A DNA stretch of 64,000 nt, from positions 868,001 through 932,000 of the forward strand of contig LLEY01000002.1 in NCBI GenBank assembly GCA_001414485.1, written 5' to 3'. Positions within the stretch are counted from its first letter, which is position 1; the number at the start of each line of letters is the position of its first letter. The translations under genes and the position numbers were made by a program. Shown here in pieces: positions 32,280 through 43,953 of this stretch. Source of the stretch: Calycina herbarum (lineage: Eukaryota; Ascomycota; Leotiomycetes; Helotiales; Pezizellaceae). The notes under the pieces are model-generated. The model was not told where the DNA came from, ran no database searches, and saw nothing but the letters and a program-made list of their open reading frames with translations.

Positions 32280-33059
32280 CTAAATAAGTTTGCCTAGGCG
32301 GTATCTACTAGAAGCATAAATACTTGATAGATCATATCCATTCCCCTTCCCCAAACCCCTCTTCCACGCCTCTCTGGCATAACACCTCCCCAACCACTGA
32401 TTCAAAACTGGAAAGTCACTCTCCAAATCAACCCAGCCTCTTTGCTTTATCATAGCCATAGGAAACTCAAACATGATATCCGCTCTCCCAGGTTGCTCAC
32501 CCATAAAATACCCCCCTGCGGTCGCATTCACCAACTCCCTTTCCAAATCCCCCAAAACGGCTCTCAAATTTGGGCCATCCCACTCATCAGATTCCCCATT
32601 GAAAATTTCTTTGCTGTCCAACATGAGCATAACACCCATAGCCTTCGATAAATCGGTAAGTATTACAGAAGTCAACATAACATCTCGGATCCAATCACCA
32701 TTTCGTAAACCAAAGCGATCCTCGGTATCAAAGGTACGGATTAAATATGTGGCTATTGCTGCTGCTTCAGGGACATATCGATTCCCATCTTTGGCGCCGG
32801 TGATGAGGAGAGGTGATTTTCCATAGGGCCCGGTTGCTTTAAGCGAGGGGGGTGAGAGGAATGGTGCTGTGGGGTGGTTTGGTGGGTTCCGGGTGTGGCG
32901 GATGAGGCTGTATGGGATGTTTAGTTCTTCGAGTAGCCAGAGGATACGCTGGGATGCTGAGTTCTGTGGTTGTTTTGTCAATATGAATAGCTCATAGGCT
33001 GATTTCGAACAGGGGGGATTTACATTTAGATGGTGGAATGTTGGTGTATTTTCCGCCAT
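32280..33059 (-). CDS. glutathione S-transferase (Gtt1-like)
   Basis: Single exon, 259 residues. The N-terminal thioredoxin-like fold shows SASQRILWLLEELNIPY, then GPYGKSPLLI with the cis-proline, and VPEAAAIATYLI, the usual 'ES.AI..YL' glutathione-binding region with E-A in place of E-S. The C-terminal part is helical (GGYFMGEQPGRADIMFEFPM, a common GST helix with the conserved Asp, then LNQWLGRCYAREAWKRG). It would conjugate glutathione to electrophiles in detoxification. The first ~20 residues (HHLNVNPPCSKSAYE) are an extension before the fold. Start ATG at 33059. Confidence 0.85.
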   Translation of the reverse strand: MAENTPTFHHLNVNPPCSKSAYELFILTKQPQNSASQRILWLLEELNIPYSLIRHTRNPPNHPTAPFLSPPSLKATGPYGKSPLLITGAKDGNRYVPEAAAIATYLIRTFDTEDRFGLRNGDWIRDVMLTSVILTDLSKAMGVMLMLDSKEIFNGESDEWDGPNLRAVLGDLERELVNATAGGYFMGEQPGRADIMFEFPMAMIKQRGWVDLESDFPVLNQWLGRCYAREAWKRGLGKGNGYDLSSIYASSRYRLGKLI

Positions 33060-34538
33060 TTGGTCGACAATTTGAAATTCGAATGTAAATTTAACGTAGC
33101 TGATATGATAAAATCACCTGAAACGGTCGCCATTCAAATTTAAGTATAAGTTGTGGCTTCGCGCCCTTCAGATAGAGATTTCGACAAGTGGGTCAAATCC
33201 CGGTCCACTTAAAGTCTCGGGATTTGGTGAACATTAGTAACTGGAAAACGTGTATATTGCTTATATACTGTCAACTTTGCAAATCAAAAAGTAATGAGGA
33301 ATACCAGGAGATGTAGAAGTCTGGAATTCAATTTTTCGGACATAAGAAGGCTTGCGAAAAACAATATTTGTTTCATCCTACGCCAGTACAACCAAAAAAT
33401 TTATTGGCCCCGGACCCCTAAAATATTTTTATTTAATAGATATTATTCAGATGTACGAGTGAGAATGATGGTTACTCCTGCACTCCATACCGCAAAAAGC
33501 CCCCTTGCCCAATCATCCAAAGAATGGATGCCATTCTGGTAACTCTTCTTCTTCTTCTTCTTCTTCTTCTTCTTCTTCTTCTTCTTCTTCTTCTTCTTCT
33601 TCTTCTTCTTCTTCTTCTTCTTCTTCTTCTTCTTCTTCTTCTTTCTTCTTTCTTCTCTTTCTGTTCCTCCCCAAGGCGTCCTTGTTTTACCTGCATACTC
33701 AATATATTCCGTCAAGGGGTTTTTAAATTGATCGGGTTCCTCGCCCGGCTTGATTCTGTCGCATCCTTGCCACATCATCGGGTGTCCCAAAGCACTTAGG
33801 ATAGTTCTTGCAAACTAATTTTTTTTCTCTGGCGTGAACTGTTGATATTTAAATCTTTGAATTAGTATCTGAACAACTTCAAAAGACTCTCGTGAGTCCA
33901 ACCAAAATGTGCTGGCTAGGCCAGGCTGTGTTGTGCTACCACACCAATTTTCCCTCAACCCTGCCTCTCATTCTGACCAATTGTAGCCTTGCATTGTTTT
34001 GCGAAGACAGAGTTCACAGGGACAACATCTACCAAATAAAATTGTACCAAAGTACTAGGAGAATCGAACTAGTTGTAGGTTCAAGAGGAGAGAAATGTCG
34101 TCCAATCGTAATATAGTTAATTTAGTTATCCGAGGTACTCTAGTACAATATTATTCAACAGCTATTGTTCATACGTACACTAAACAATGGTACGACCTCT
34201 CTTCGTATCGCCTCAGAGGGCGATGTTCTCATTATGGGTGGAGTATATGTGAGCTCGAAGAGCGTCGATCATTCTCCTTACAACCTCACCAAAGATTTAG
34301 TCCAAATCTCAAAAGAATTACTCGAGATGAGCTGAAGAAAGAAACCAGACTTGTTACTAGAATATTTCTCAATAGGTATCGTGTATTTTCACGTAAAAGG
34401 ATGGACTAAATTCTCAGTGAATGAAACTCCCAGCTCCAACATATCACATATATATAATACAGTTCAAACGAGTGGCCATACAAGCCATGACCCTTATAAA
34501 GGCCGAAAACTCAATAAAAGTATATGTTCACTCACAAA
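33060..34538. other. intergenic region with a long CTT microsatellite
   Basis: No gene supported. Frames across the microsatellite only encode homopolymers. The remainder (33660-34538) shows no conserved coding sequence. Confidence 0.6.
33544..33660. repeat. (CTT)n microsatellite
   Basis: Perfect CTT repeats run for about 33 units (33544-33642) and then decay into imperfect TTTCTTC units to about 33660. Confidence 0.97.
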
Positions 34539-35267
34539 TCAAGCTCCCTCCCCAACCTTCTCCCAAAATCTCCTCAGCCCAAGGACATTCGCTCTAGTGG
34601 GAGCTTCCCTCCTCTCCCTGGCCTCCCTCGCCCACCTATTCTGCCTCGTATTGCTCCCTTCCCTATCCCTCGCAAACCTCGTCACCAACCTCCTAACATC
34701 AGGTTTAACATCCACAACCTCCCTCTCAAGCTGCACCATTCTCTTCCCCCTCCATTCCCCCACCCAACCCCGCAAAACATCTTTAACCCTCTCCCTCTCC
34801 ACTCTCCTTTTGGCTTCCACTATTCTGGGACTTACCCAGCCTTTTCCCCGTCTGTAACACTCTCCAGGAAGGACACCCATTTCGACTAGACTTTCGACAC
34901 TAGGTCGATGTCGGAGCTGCCTGTTCAACTTTATCTTTGTGAGGTTCCATCCCAAGGAACGAGCTGCGAGGGTTGTACGAGTTATGTAGATTCGATGTGC
35001 CATCAGTTCTGCGAGTGGAGGCCGAACTGTGATGGAGTGGGAGAGGGCTAGAGAGGCTCGATGGAGACGTGTGCTATGGAGGAGAGGGTCGAGCGAGAGA
35101 TGCCGGAGTTGGTGGGAGGTTCGAGTTAAGGGGAGGAGATCGGGAATATCGAGATAGGAGAGGATTTGAAGTAGGATTTCTGATGGGAGGTCTGCGAAAG
35201 TGTGTTCATGGTTGTCATTCGACTCATTCCGGGCTTCGTTGGAGGGGTGAACGAGCTCGAGAGACAT
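34539..35267 (-). CDS. F-box protein with two RPEL-like motifs
   Basis: Single exon, 242 residues. An F-box lies at about residues 24-64 (FADLPSEILLQILSYLDIPD, then LLPLTRTSHQLRHLSLD). Two RPEL-like motifs follow: RPPLAELMAHRIY at about 82 and RPSVESLVEMGVLPGE at about 121. The C-terminal 100 residues are very basic (Arg-rich, amphipathic). F-box proteins bind Skp1 in SCF ubiquitin ligases; the RPEL motif binds monomeric actin in other proteins, and that role is not established here. The ATG at 35267 is in a fair context. The second RPEL-like block is well conserved in look, so this is a real gene and not a chance ORF. Confidence 0.82.
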   Translation of the reverse strand: MSLELVHPSNEARNESNDNHEHTFADLPSEILLQILSYLDIPDLLPLTRTSHQLRHLSLDPLLHSTRLHRASLALSHSITVRPPLAELMAHRIYITRTTLAARSLGWNLTKIKLNRQLRHRPSVESLVEMGVLPGECYRRGKGWVSPRIVEAKRRVERERVKDVLRGWVGEWRGKRMVQLEREVVDVKPDVRRLVTRFARDREGSNTRQNRWAREARERREAPTRANVLGLRRFWEKVGEGA

Positions 35268-38200
35268 GATTTCGTCGATGCAAGCTATGTATTTGAACTA
35301 GATATTTGTATGTGCAAAACGAGGAGATTTGAGAGAGCAGAATGATTTAGAGTTTAGATTCAAAAGTTGATGTTTTGTGCTGCTATTCGCATTATATTCT
35401 TAACAAAGGGTTGACTTGTCGTCGTGATCGTGACTCGTGTTTTAGCGGGGTCACAAAACCACCCCCATCGCAATCTGAGACACTTTGCATCCAACGAACC
35501 CATTTGCCTTGTACTCATTGCCTCGTTTAAAGTTCCTTTCTTCCGCAAACAAACAACGAATTCTGAACACAACTTTCGATCTCACAATGGTAACAATCCA
35601 ATAAAATCTCCGTCAGACTCCGCCTGGTATTTGTTCCCCAAGTACAACTTCCAACTCAGTAACCCCTCTATCGGATGTTTACGCCATCGCCATCCAATGG
35701 AATGCAAGCTCAAGGCTTATATCACGTGGGTCATTTCTAAGGCGTAATAGGGTGAGCTAAGGCACCAATAAATGCATACAACACCGACCCAGAGAGTCTG
35801 AATAACATGCTTACTACTTACGGAATTAACCATAAGAGAGAAATGTGATGACCGGAGAAATGTAACAGAAAAAAACCAACTGCCGTCTACAAATCCTAAT
35901 CGTCAGGCACCATGTAACGTAATCGACGAAAAGAATCGTGAAAGCTGCCATGACCGATCGATTCAACCCTCTTCCTTTCCCTATCTAGCACTTAGTTGCC
36001 GGTCGTGTCACTCATGACCTTTTCATTCGGACCCCACTTATGGGAACTACAATTCAACGAGAAAAGAAGGAAGGCGGTCGCTTTCAACGCGTCCTGATTG
36101 CTGCTGCACGCAGACAATATAAAGTCAGTGTTAGAGCCTCACAATGCAGGCCACTAACCCCCCTTTCATTGGCCCTGAATCCAAGGCTGGCCGAATTCTC
36201 GACCACCACAACCACGACTCTGCAGTACCATAATCAACACCTGGTTCGGTAGCTGGCCAACGAGACGAAAAGACCTGGGGAAAGCAAGAGATGTAATGCA
36301 CGCCGGCCAGCTCATCCTCGCTCATGGCTCTGTTACCACACACACTCACACGTACGCAATGGCCCAGATATGTTTGAGTTAGATCAACTCGGTCGAGGAA
36401 AAGGACAGACCGAAGAGTGTGGAGACAGTAGGCCACCGCATATCGAGAGCCATCACCAAGTCACCGCTAGACTACGTGACAAGAACAACTCATGTTTCTG
36501 GCCTCACATTGCCTCGCCCTATCCCGGATCACCTCTCCATCTCCATCAATTGAAGCATGGCTAGCCCATGGCCGAAAAGATCATAAGACATGCGGTCTTT
36601 GGTATCACACTAACGCCACGCATTAGACCGTATCGCAGTGCATTTGCATTACAGCTCGCTGCTTGCTTCTGCTGCTGTCCCCTGATCTGGCCTCATCAAC
36701 GCGACCCAGCTCTCTCCCCCCTCTGCATCACACCGGCCTTGCCTCAGGCCATACATGCACATGTATCGTGGACCCGACGTTGTGACGACTTTGAAAAAGG
36801 TACCTTATACGTACATCCGTCGACTCCGAGCCTCCATAATTTTCCATGAAGATCAATACCCAATTCGGGATTTGATCAGGACAGAAGGATTGACTGTTGC
36901 CCCTTCAAGCCCAAAAACTTCCCAATTTTCGGCCTCTCTCTAACCTTTTCCATCCTGGACCATGATCAGTTCGGTAGAAAAAATTGTCGTTTGATAGCGA
37001 TTGACCACTGCCGAATGAGGAACGGTGACCCACCCCTCTAGCAACACTGAATCTTGTTCCCCCCTGGCTTCATTTTCCTTCACCCTCATAGGACGAACCC
37101 CCGCCTCATATTAGCCAGCACTCGCTCCGCTATCGTCTTCCAAGCCTCCCGCACCCAGTCGACCAATGAGCCAGACAAAGGTCTTACTTGGTGGGAGCAA
37201 TTGGGAAGAGTAATTGGTGAGGCTGCACACACCTTATTTTTCTCACATGGCAATACACACCTCTCATAGGTCAAGCGGAAAAGAAGAAGCAACCCCCGCC
37301 TTCTCGCAGACAGTATTTAGCACATGATTTAAGGTGTCCCGAATGTCAGGACACTACATCTTAAATTCTGTTTGGGACGTCTTCTCTAAAATAGACGTCT
37401 CCTCACAATGCCAAAGTGAGGCTTTGCGAAACCCTCGTCACGGAACGTAACATCTTGAATTTCTTCTTCGTTTTTGGAGCCTCGGAGAATTATCCTCGCT
37501 TGGCCAGAAAAGGGGCCTTGTTTACCAACGCTATCACCTATCGGTTCGTAAGAAGGGGCCGGACAATTTTGTAAACATCGCCTCCCCGGCAAGTTCTTGA
37601 TCCCCAACATATCAGCTCTCTTGCATCAGGCAATCGTCGACGTAGGCTCTCTCGCCAAAAAGATCCCCAACCACCTCATCTCTCGTGTGCCAAAAAAGAA
37701 AAAAAACGCCCATCGATCAGTTCAAGTCCGTCATTGCTAAATCCCTGATCCAAGTCAGCTTCCACTTTGGGCCAGAAACAGGCTCCGCCTCAAGCTGCAA
37801 GCTGCCATCTTCTAGCATCTTCAATTAGCTCATAATCTTGGTGTGACTATTGATGCAGCTTTGCATAGCCTTTGCCACCGTGAAAACTTGCCTTAGCAAT
37901 GGTCAGCAAACTCGGGTCATGACATTGAGCAATAAGAGAACAGGAAATGGATCAGCAGCATGAAAAGCCACTCCAGATAACATGAAATAGAAGCCTTAGC
38001 AACCGTCAATGCCGGCAGAATTTGTCTTTGGCCTTAGACTCCTATGCAGGCTCAAATAACTTGAGGAATGTGACAGAAAGTGAATATATGATGAAAAGAA
38101 GCCGTGCCATTCAAATCCAGACTGCATGGAAGCCGGATCTTAACATCCTTCGAATAAGACTTGAGATAGAAAGAGCCATAGTGAGCTCGCCACGTCAGTA

Positions 38201-39726
38201 CGACCCCCATTGGAAAGTGTGAATCCAACATCTTAGCGAACAGAAAAACGGCCTTGAATTGTAATGGAAACCTGTCCGAGTGGCGAGAAGACGCAGAGAT
38301 CTGCAGAAGCCCTATCTTTCTCGTTGCTTCCACATGCATAGTGATGAAGAGCGGTTGATCTTGCCTCACGGCATCACTGACAACGCATCATAACCATCCT
38401 TGCCAGCCATTCAGCAAGGAGAAGAGGAGGCTATTTCGGATGTAGGCTGAACCATTCCTCACAAAAGGCATGCGGGTTCTGCTGGGTGCATAAGACAGAT
38501 CCGTTTTTCCACGGTGGCTAGCAGTCTGCTGACTTTAAAGCGATGCCCAAGGATATGGCCAAGGCATAATCCAATATCGAGGAGCTTTCCAAAGGATTCT
38601 GGCATGTCAATGGACCGCCACCAACGTGTGATAACTCGCGGCCCGAAAGGATGAGTGCCTCGAACCGATTAATATAGCAAATATAGGAGTTGCCCAAAAA
38701 AACAAGACAATCCATGCTGCATGAGGCTTCTCAGCAATCTCGCAGCTTGAGAATAACAAAAGAGCGGCTGAATATCCATTCGATCCGGTTGGGCAACAGC
38801 TTTGGAAGTGAGGGATTTGTTTGGTAATGTTGGATATTGATCCTCAAACACAAGAAAGTGTGGCCTTGGTCAAGGCCATGGATAGTCCCGTGTCCATCAA
38901 TAAACGGGAAGCCCCGCAGGAGCTTCATCTCATTGACCATTAATCAAGCTGGTCAACTTTGTCGGCCACGGAGTCCATGGATCAAGAGGCCATAACGTGA
39001 TTGAAAAACATTGCAATTGACACATGCCGACAGCATACACCAGCTCGACCAATATGCAAGAGTACCCGGTATGTGCGGGCAGTTGACCATCTTGAGCTTT
39101 CATCCTATCGATATGAAAATTTATTTGCCTCGATAGGGCCGGATCATCCAAGTGGAGGCCAGCACAAGTGGCAACGGACCATCTTTGCGGTTTATGCAGG
39201 GTTGTGATACGAATTGGCTGTGTTCCACAGGAAAGGCGATATCTTTTCCTGTATGGGGGCCTGGGGTGACAAACGGCACAACTTGCAGAAATGCGTTGTC
39301 TGTTGGCTTGAACGTGAAGGCGGGCGGGGGGAGACCGCAAGATGAACAGACGAGGTGATGTCCGTCGGGCTTCAACGCAATAGTCGACGGGGAATTTGTT
39401 TCCCACATCCCAGCCGTTCATGGAAAGGGAGGTGTATAAAGAGCCCCCCTCAGAACCACATATTCGAATCTGTATCAGCATCAATCAGCAATCACTCTTC
39501 AGATCCAAACATTTAGGATACTTCTCCATTTCCTCAAACATCTGCCCAACACCATACAATCAAACTCCAACCTTCTTCATCTTGAGCACCTTGCTCCAAC
39601 TCAAAGGCATCCCTTCAAGTCCAAATATCGAACCACAGCCAGTAAGTTTTGAAGTCCCGAGTACATATCGGTTTCAGGTGTGGTCGAAGAAGAGCCCGAC
39701 TGACGAAAGCACAGACCTTCGCCAAA
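35268..39726. other. long intergenic region, no gene supported
   Basis: 4.4 kb with only short, unsupported frames on both strands. Its right end is the promoter and 5' UTR of the next gene, with a TATA box at 39435 and a likely 5' UTR intron (donor GTAAGT near 39641, acceptor TTTCAG near 39678). Upstream sequence shows many short direct repeats but nothing I can name. Confidence 0.5.
39435..39440 (+). promoter_or_regulatory. TATA box of the small Cys-rich protein gene
   Basis: GTGTATAAAGAG lies about 290 bp before the ATG at 39727, with a probable 5' UTR intron in between. The position is consistent with a polymerase II core promoter. Confidence 0.5.
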
Positions 39727-40071
39727 ATGTGCTTCTACGACCAATACCGAATGACCTGCAACTGCCACAAGTGGGGTCACTTCCGCCAACACTGCTCCAA
39801 GGAGTATCGAACCGGCGAAACTTGCGGAATGAAGCTCATCATGAACACTTTGTCCAAGTCCGAAAAGTGTAAAATTTGCACCAAGATCGACACAAAGGAA
39901 GGTCGTGTTCGGAAAGAGCAGGACCGGATCAATCGATGGGTGAAGGAAGAACAACGGGGGCATCAGCGAGGCGCCTCAATCGAGGCCTCTCAAGACACAA
40001 TCGAGAAGTTGTATCGTGAGATCGACGAGCTCAAGTACCAGAAGAACCAGAACCTGGCCTCGACGAGGTAA
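39727..40071 (+). CDS. conserved small Cys/His-rich fungal protein
   Basis: 114 residues. The N-terminal half has a cysteine/histidine pattern (CNCHKWGHFRQHC, TCGMKL, CKICTK) consistent with a small zinc-binding fold; the C-terminal half is a charged helix (RVRKEQDRINRWVKEEQR and EKLYREIDELKYQ). I recognise this layout as a conserved uncharacterised family of filamentous ascomycetes: an 'MCFYDQYR' start, tandem Cys motifs, then a helical tail. The role is unknown. The frame is open upstream to 39649, but the ATG at 39727 begins the family-like sequence. The unusually long upstream region suggests tight regulation (inference). Confidence 0.8.
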   Translation: MCFYDQYRMTCNCHKWGHFRQHCSKEYRTGETCGMKLIMNTLSKSEKCKICTKIDTKEGRVRKEQDRINRWVKEEQRGHQRGASIEASQDTIEKLYREIDELKYQKNQNLASTR

Positions 40072-41073
40072 ATCTTGGTACAGATTGGTGACTTGACGGG
40101 TATGGGCAGGGCGTTGTTTTGTTTTGAGAAATTTCGTTGGTTCACGGGTTTCCTTTGAGGGTTTGGAGGAAAAATGGATCTGGTTATTGACGACGGCGCT
40201 GGAAATGGTTCGGGGGCATGGAATGTAATTGTTCTGTGAGGTAGCAGTAGTGTGTAACGATGAAACGGCCCCAACAGCTTTCTTTGTAACCTGAGGATCC
40301 AAGTGACATCGTATCCTTTTCTCCGTCCAGTGAAGACCATGTCTACGAGTTCGGGAATTGACGTCGAGGATTTCCGGGCGCTTAGAGGTCTGGCCAGCGG
40401 CTGGATGCGGACATCGAGGCGAGCGAGAGTCCAAAGTTCATGGCGAGGAGCAGATTGACATATAGATCAGGATGCTATTATCGAGAGGTGAGATTATGTT
40501 GTGCAGGTGGCGAGGGGAGAACGGGGGATATGGGTTGAATTGATGTTTGTTGACGTCGTGAATTAAGCGCCCGAAGCTGCACCACATTAGCCAGAGCCAT
40601 GACGAAGACTACGCGGTAGATTGCAGCACTGGCATGACTTCGCCCTCACATCGTGCAAAATGGAAGGAAATGAAAAGAAGAGAAGAACAGTATTGAGGGA
40701 GACACCCAGGTCTTTATGAGACGAGTCTGCAGACTAAAAAAAGTGAAATTTTGCGAACGTGGCTAACCCTCAATGGAACATCTGTTGCAGGCGGACTGCA
40801 GAGCAGGAGGGTAATTTGATAGGCTCTGTCCAACGACCCAGCAGCCAGTAAACAAGCGCTTTTGACAAAGGAAATGCTGGAATGATACAACGCATAGTCA
40901 AATTACGCTTGCTGGTCCAGTCAAATCCCAATAACCTCCTGTCCCATCCCCAGATCGCATACAGATTGCATCGAAAGCAGGCCAAATATCATGGTATTGC
41001 AACAACCCAGCGCCTCAACGCCGTGCAACACAAAACAAAGGGTATCGTTGGGCATCATGGCTGCCAACCATGT
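40072..41073. other. intergenic region, convergent
   Basis: About 1 kb between convergent genes. No coding evidence beyond chance frames. Confidence 0.55.
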
Positions 41074-41830
41074 CTATTCCATGGCCGAATCTGCATTTTC
41101 GAAGCCTCCAAGAAGGGGGCCTATGCCATCTGATTTGATGGGCTTGTAACTCTTCATTTCCTCCACATCCTCCTCCTCCGACAACCAGCCATCGGATACG
41201 TTAGGTGTGTTCTCTGCGGAGAGCGGCTTGGCCCGGATCGATTGGTCCTCTGAGGACATCTTCGCGAGAACGTCCTGGTAACGGAGGATCTTCGCGTTTT
41301 GGGCAGGAAAGACGGAGGACGCGGCGGTTTGACCATTCGGTGGTACCATAGCAAATATATCGACGAGATGGCTACAGGAGACAAGTCAGTATGCTAGATC
41401 CACGGGTAAATATAATAATGAGGGTGTGCAAAATGACACGCAATCAATAGAGTATCGCGGGCAGATCGGAATAGATGGGCTGGTAATGAATGGTTCAGAG
41501 CCTTCAAAATGCGTACTTTGATGTTTGTGCTACGACCTTCTGCAAGGCCTCTGTCTCCCTCTGAACTTCTTGTGGATCTGCTTGGGTGGTGCCAGCGTGC
41601 TGGTCGGCGAAGCTGCCATAGTGGTGCCCATGGGGGTCATCGAAGAGTAATCGCGAGCTCTCGTCCTGTGGGAAAGGGTATCAGCATGAGTTCATCTCTC
41701 TCTGCCAAGTGTATCTCCGTCCGGATGGACCTCGCCCTCGCAGATCGGAGTCGTCCAGGTCACTTACCTCATCGGAAATCTCTCTGTCTCTTTCATGGCC
41801 TCGTCCAAGACAGGAGGCGCAAACACCCAT
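41074..41830 (-). CDS. LAMTOR1/Meh1-like lipid-anchored Ragulator/EGO subunit
   Basis: Exons 41830-41768, 41665-41517 and 41371-41074; introns of 102 and 145 nt; 169 residues, phases consistent. The start MGVCASCLGRGHERD has Gly2 and Cys4/Cys7, a classic N-myristoylation plus palmitoylation signal for the vacuole membrane. Exon 2 holds SSRLLFDDPHGHHYGSF and QADPQEVQRETEALQKVV, exon 3 starts with HLVDIFAM; this order (acidic dileucine-like region, 'YGSF', then a helix) is that of the fungal homologues of LAMTOR1/Meh1, which tether Rag GTPases and TORC1 to the vacuole. The C-terminus (LSEEEDVEEMKSYKPIKSDG) is acidic. No defects. Confidence 0.8.
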
Positions 41831-42933
41831 GATGGCAAGATGGGGTTGTAAATGAGGGAAACCTTTGCCAAACGGGTTGGAATTAAAATCGACTCCCACA
41901 CTCCCGCGTCCAGCGTATCCCTCTCAAGTTGCCGTCATGGAGATAGAAATTACAGGAGAAGCGGTACAGTGTTCTTTGGTGAATTGAGGCAAGGCGGTGG
42001 TTCAGAGCAACTCAGGGCGAGTTGCGAGGCAGGAACGAGCGAAGGGGGGTGAAGATGAACGACAATAATTTGATAGAAAGCCCAGCGCTTTGGCCCCTCC
42101 AGGTACCTGCAGCCTCAGGCTGAAGCTAGGCCTTGACGCCAAGCCAATCGATGACTTTCCCCCTAAAACATCGTCACTCTCAATCCCTTCCAATAAATCG
42201 TGCCTTTTCAATCCAATGGTCTGGTTCTGTATAGCTTCATCATTTCCGCATTAGGAGATCTAGTCGCCCTGGTACTATGCATCATGTACCCCGCCCTGAC
42301 GTGATTGGTTGGTTGTCGTTACACAACCTCATAAATCAAAAATCTCGAGTACCTCCGTAATATGCCAGACTAACCTAGAAATGAACTTGGTCAAAACCTA
42401 TATCGCTTGTCTATCACGATCCGCAGTATCTCCCTAGCTAACACCCTGAGTTTTCAGAGCTTCAAGATATGCTAGGTCACGTGGTTATATTGCTCTCTTC
42501 TCGTTGCGCTTCGGTTGGGCAGTTTTTATGCTCGTCTCTTTTCCATTTCGGGTTCTTCTACATAGCGAATTCGGAGGGCACTTTCCCATGTTTCAATGAA
42601 CCCTTGCGTTTGGCTGCATCCCTCGGCTATGGCTTGTGAAGTCTCACTTTCGTTCCCTTAGACACTCTAATAGATATCCCTTTTCCATCTGCAAGGTTAC
42701 AATTATTGCCAGTTTTGATTCAATATATATCTCCCCTCAAATGTTCCATTCCCTCGGATCCATCATGTACGGTTATAAGCTCCCAAAGTCCCGTTATTTC
42801 TCTTCATCTTACAACAATACCACCAACTTTTCACCAGTCATTCGCTTCTCACCAACCTTTTCCGCTTTATTTTCACAATACGATCATTTGTATTATTCTA
42901 TCCCTCGCTCTACTTGCAGTTCAAGAAAAAAAG
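41831..42933. other. intergenic, divergent promoters
   Basis: Divergent region between the LAMTOR1-like gene and the secreted Ser/Thr-rich gene. The frame 42706-42933 is the in-frame upstream extension of the latter and lacks a signal-like start, so I treat it as 5' UTR. Confidence 0.5.
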
Positions 42934-43953
42934 ATGCCTCCAAGCTTCCGACTCGCCGTAGCGGCCACCATAATTGCATTTTGTGCTCCAACAGCAAAAG
43001 CCACTGATTGCACAGCAACAGCAACAGTTACAATTTTCTCCACCATTACTGCTTGCGCAAACTCTACCCAGATTCCCACCACTTCCGCTGTCAGCTTTTC
43101 GGCGAGCTCATCCGTGAGCTTCAATTTGACAACCCCCGAGCCCATCAAACCTAGCAAGAGCAGGCATCATCCACACCATGGACACCATCAACACAATGAA
43201 CCTAGCACCACCTTCCCAACCATTTCGATCAATACCACAACATTCCCACCAAGTACATCGACTACGCCAGTTACACCACCTACAACTACACCCTCTACGT
43301 CAACTTCTCCGGCAACCACCTCCATTCTACCAACCACTTCACTGGATTGTCAGCCAGACAATTGCCTTCGACATTTCGATGGTCATTCCACTGAGCTCGC
43401 CCCATTCTGCGCAACTTATACGACCTCACCTTCAACCGCCACAGTATTCCCCTCCAATATCATCAATTGTGACAATTCTCCTCGCCAAGTTTCCTCGGCA
43501 TGCTCGTGCATCAATACCGATCTCCCCGGCGCAGTAGGCTACACTCCCGCTCCAACTAGTATCCCAACCACGTCGCTTGGTTCCACGGTAGTCGGAAACT
43601 CAGGAATCGCAACATCAATGCCAACTTCTGCTTCAGTATGTGGGGTTACAGTGGTATTTGAGACTCGAACAGAAGTTAAAACTGTATTCACAACTGTGGG
43701 AGTGAGCGGTGTGGGAAGTACGAGCGAGAGTTCCGTACTGAGTACCTCTGAAAGTACTTCTTTGTCTACCTAATCCTCTGTCTCATCGACCTCTTCTCTC
43801 GTCTCTCCCGAATCATCATCCGCCGGATTCTCTTCTACTTTGACTGCAGACCCTGTCACTGCTTCTGATGGATGGTCCGAGGGATGGAAAGGTCGAAAGG
43901 GACCAGGGGGCAGAAACCATGGTCCATGGGGTCGCGTCAACTGGGATAACTAA
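42934..43953 (+). pseudogene. secreted Ser/Thr-rich (mucin-like) protein with one in-frame stop
   Basis: ATG 42934 opens a signal peptide (MPPSFRLAVAATIIAFCAPT, then AKA). A His-rich patch (HHPHHGHHQHN) and a Thr/Pro-rich stretch follow, then a cysteine module DCQPDNCLRHFDGH ... FCATYTTS ... NCDN ... SSACSCI that is common in ascomycete cell-wall proteins. The frame meets TAA at 43771-43773, but the same frame stays open with the same Ser/Thr style for another 59 codons to TAA 43951-43953 (ending PWGRVNWDN). One C-to-T change (CAA to TAA) would explain the first stop. Either a truncated protein of 279 residues is made, or this is a recent lesion or sequencing error. No GPI signal is evident at the end. 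Confidence 0.65.

Noticed and set aside
33443..33799. Long frames of poly-Lys/Arg, poly-Ser and poly-Leu
   Set aside because: They are only the six-frame reading of the CTT microsatellite.
38930..39484. 184-codon minus-strand frame
   Set aside because: Overlaps the promoter and TATA box of the gene at 39727 and has no conserved features.
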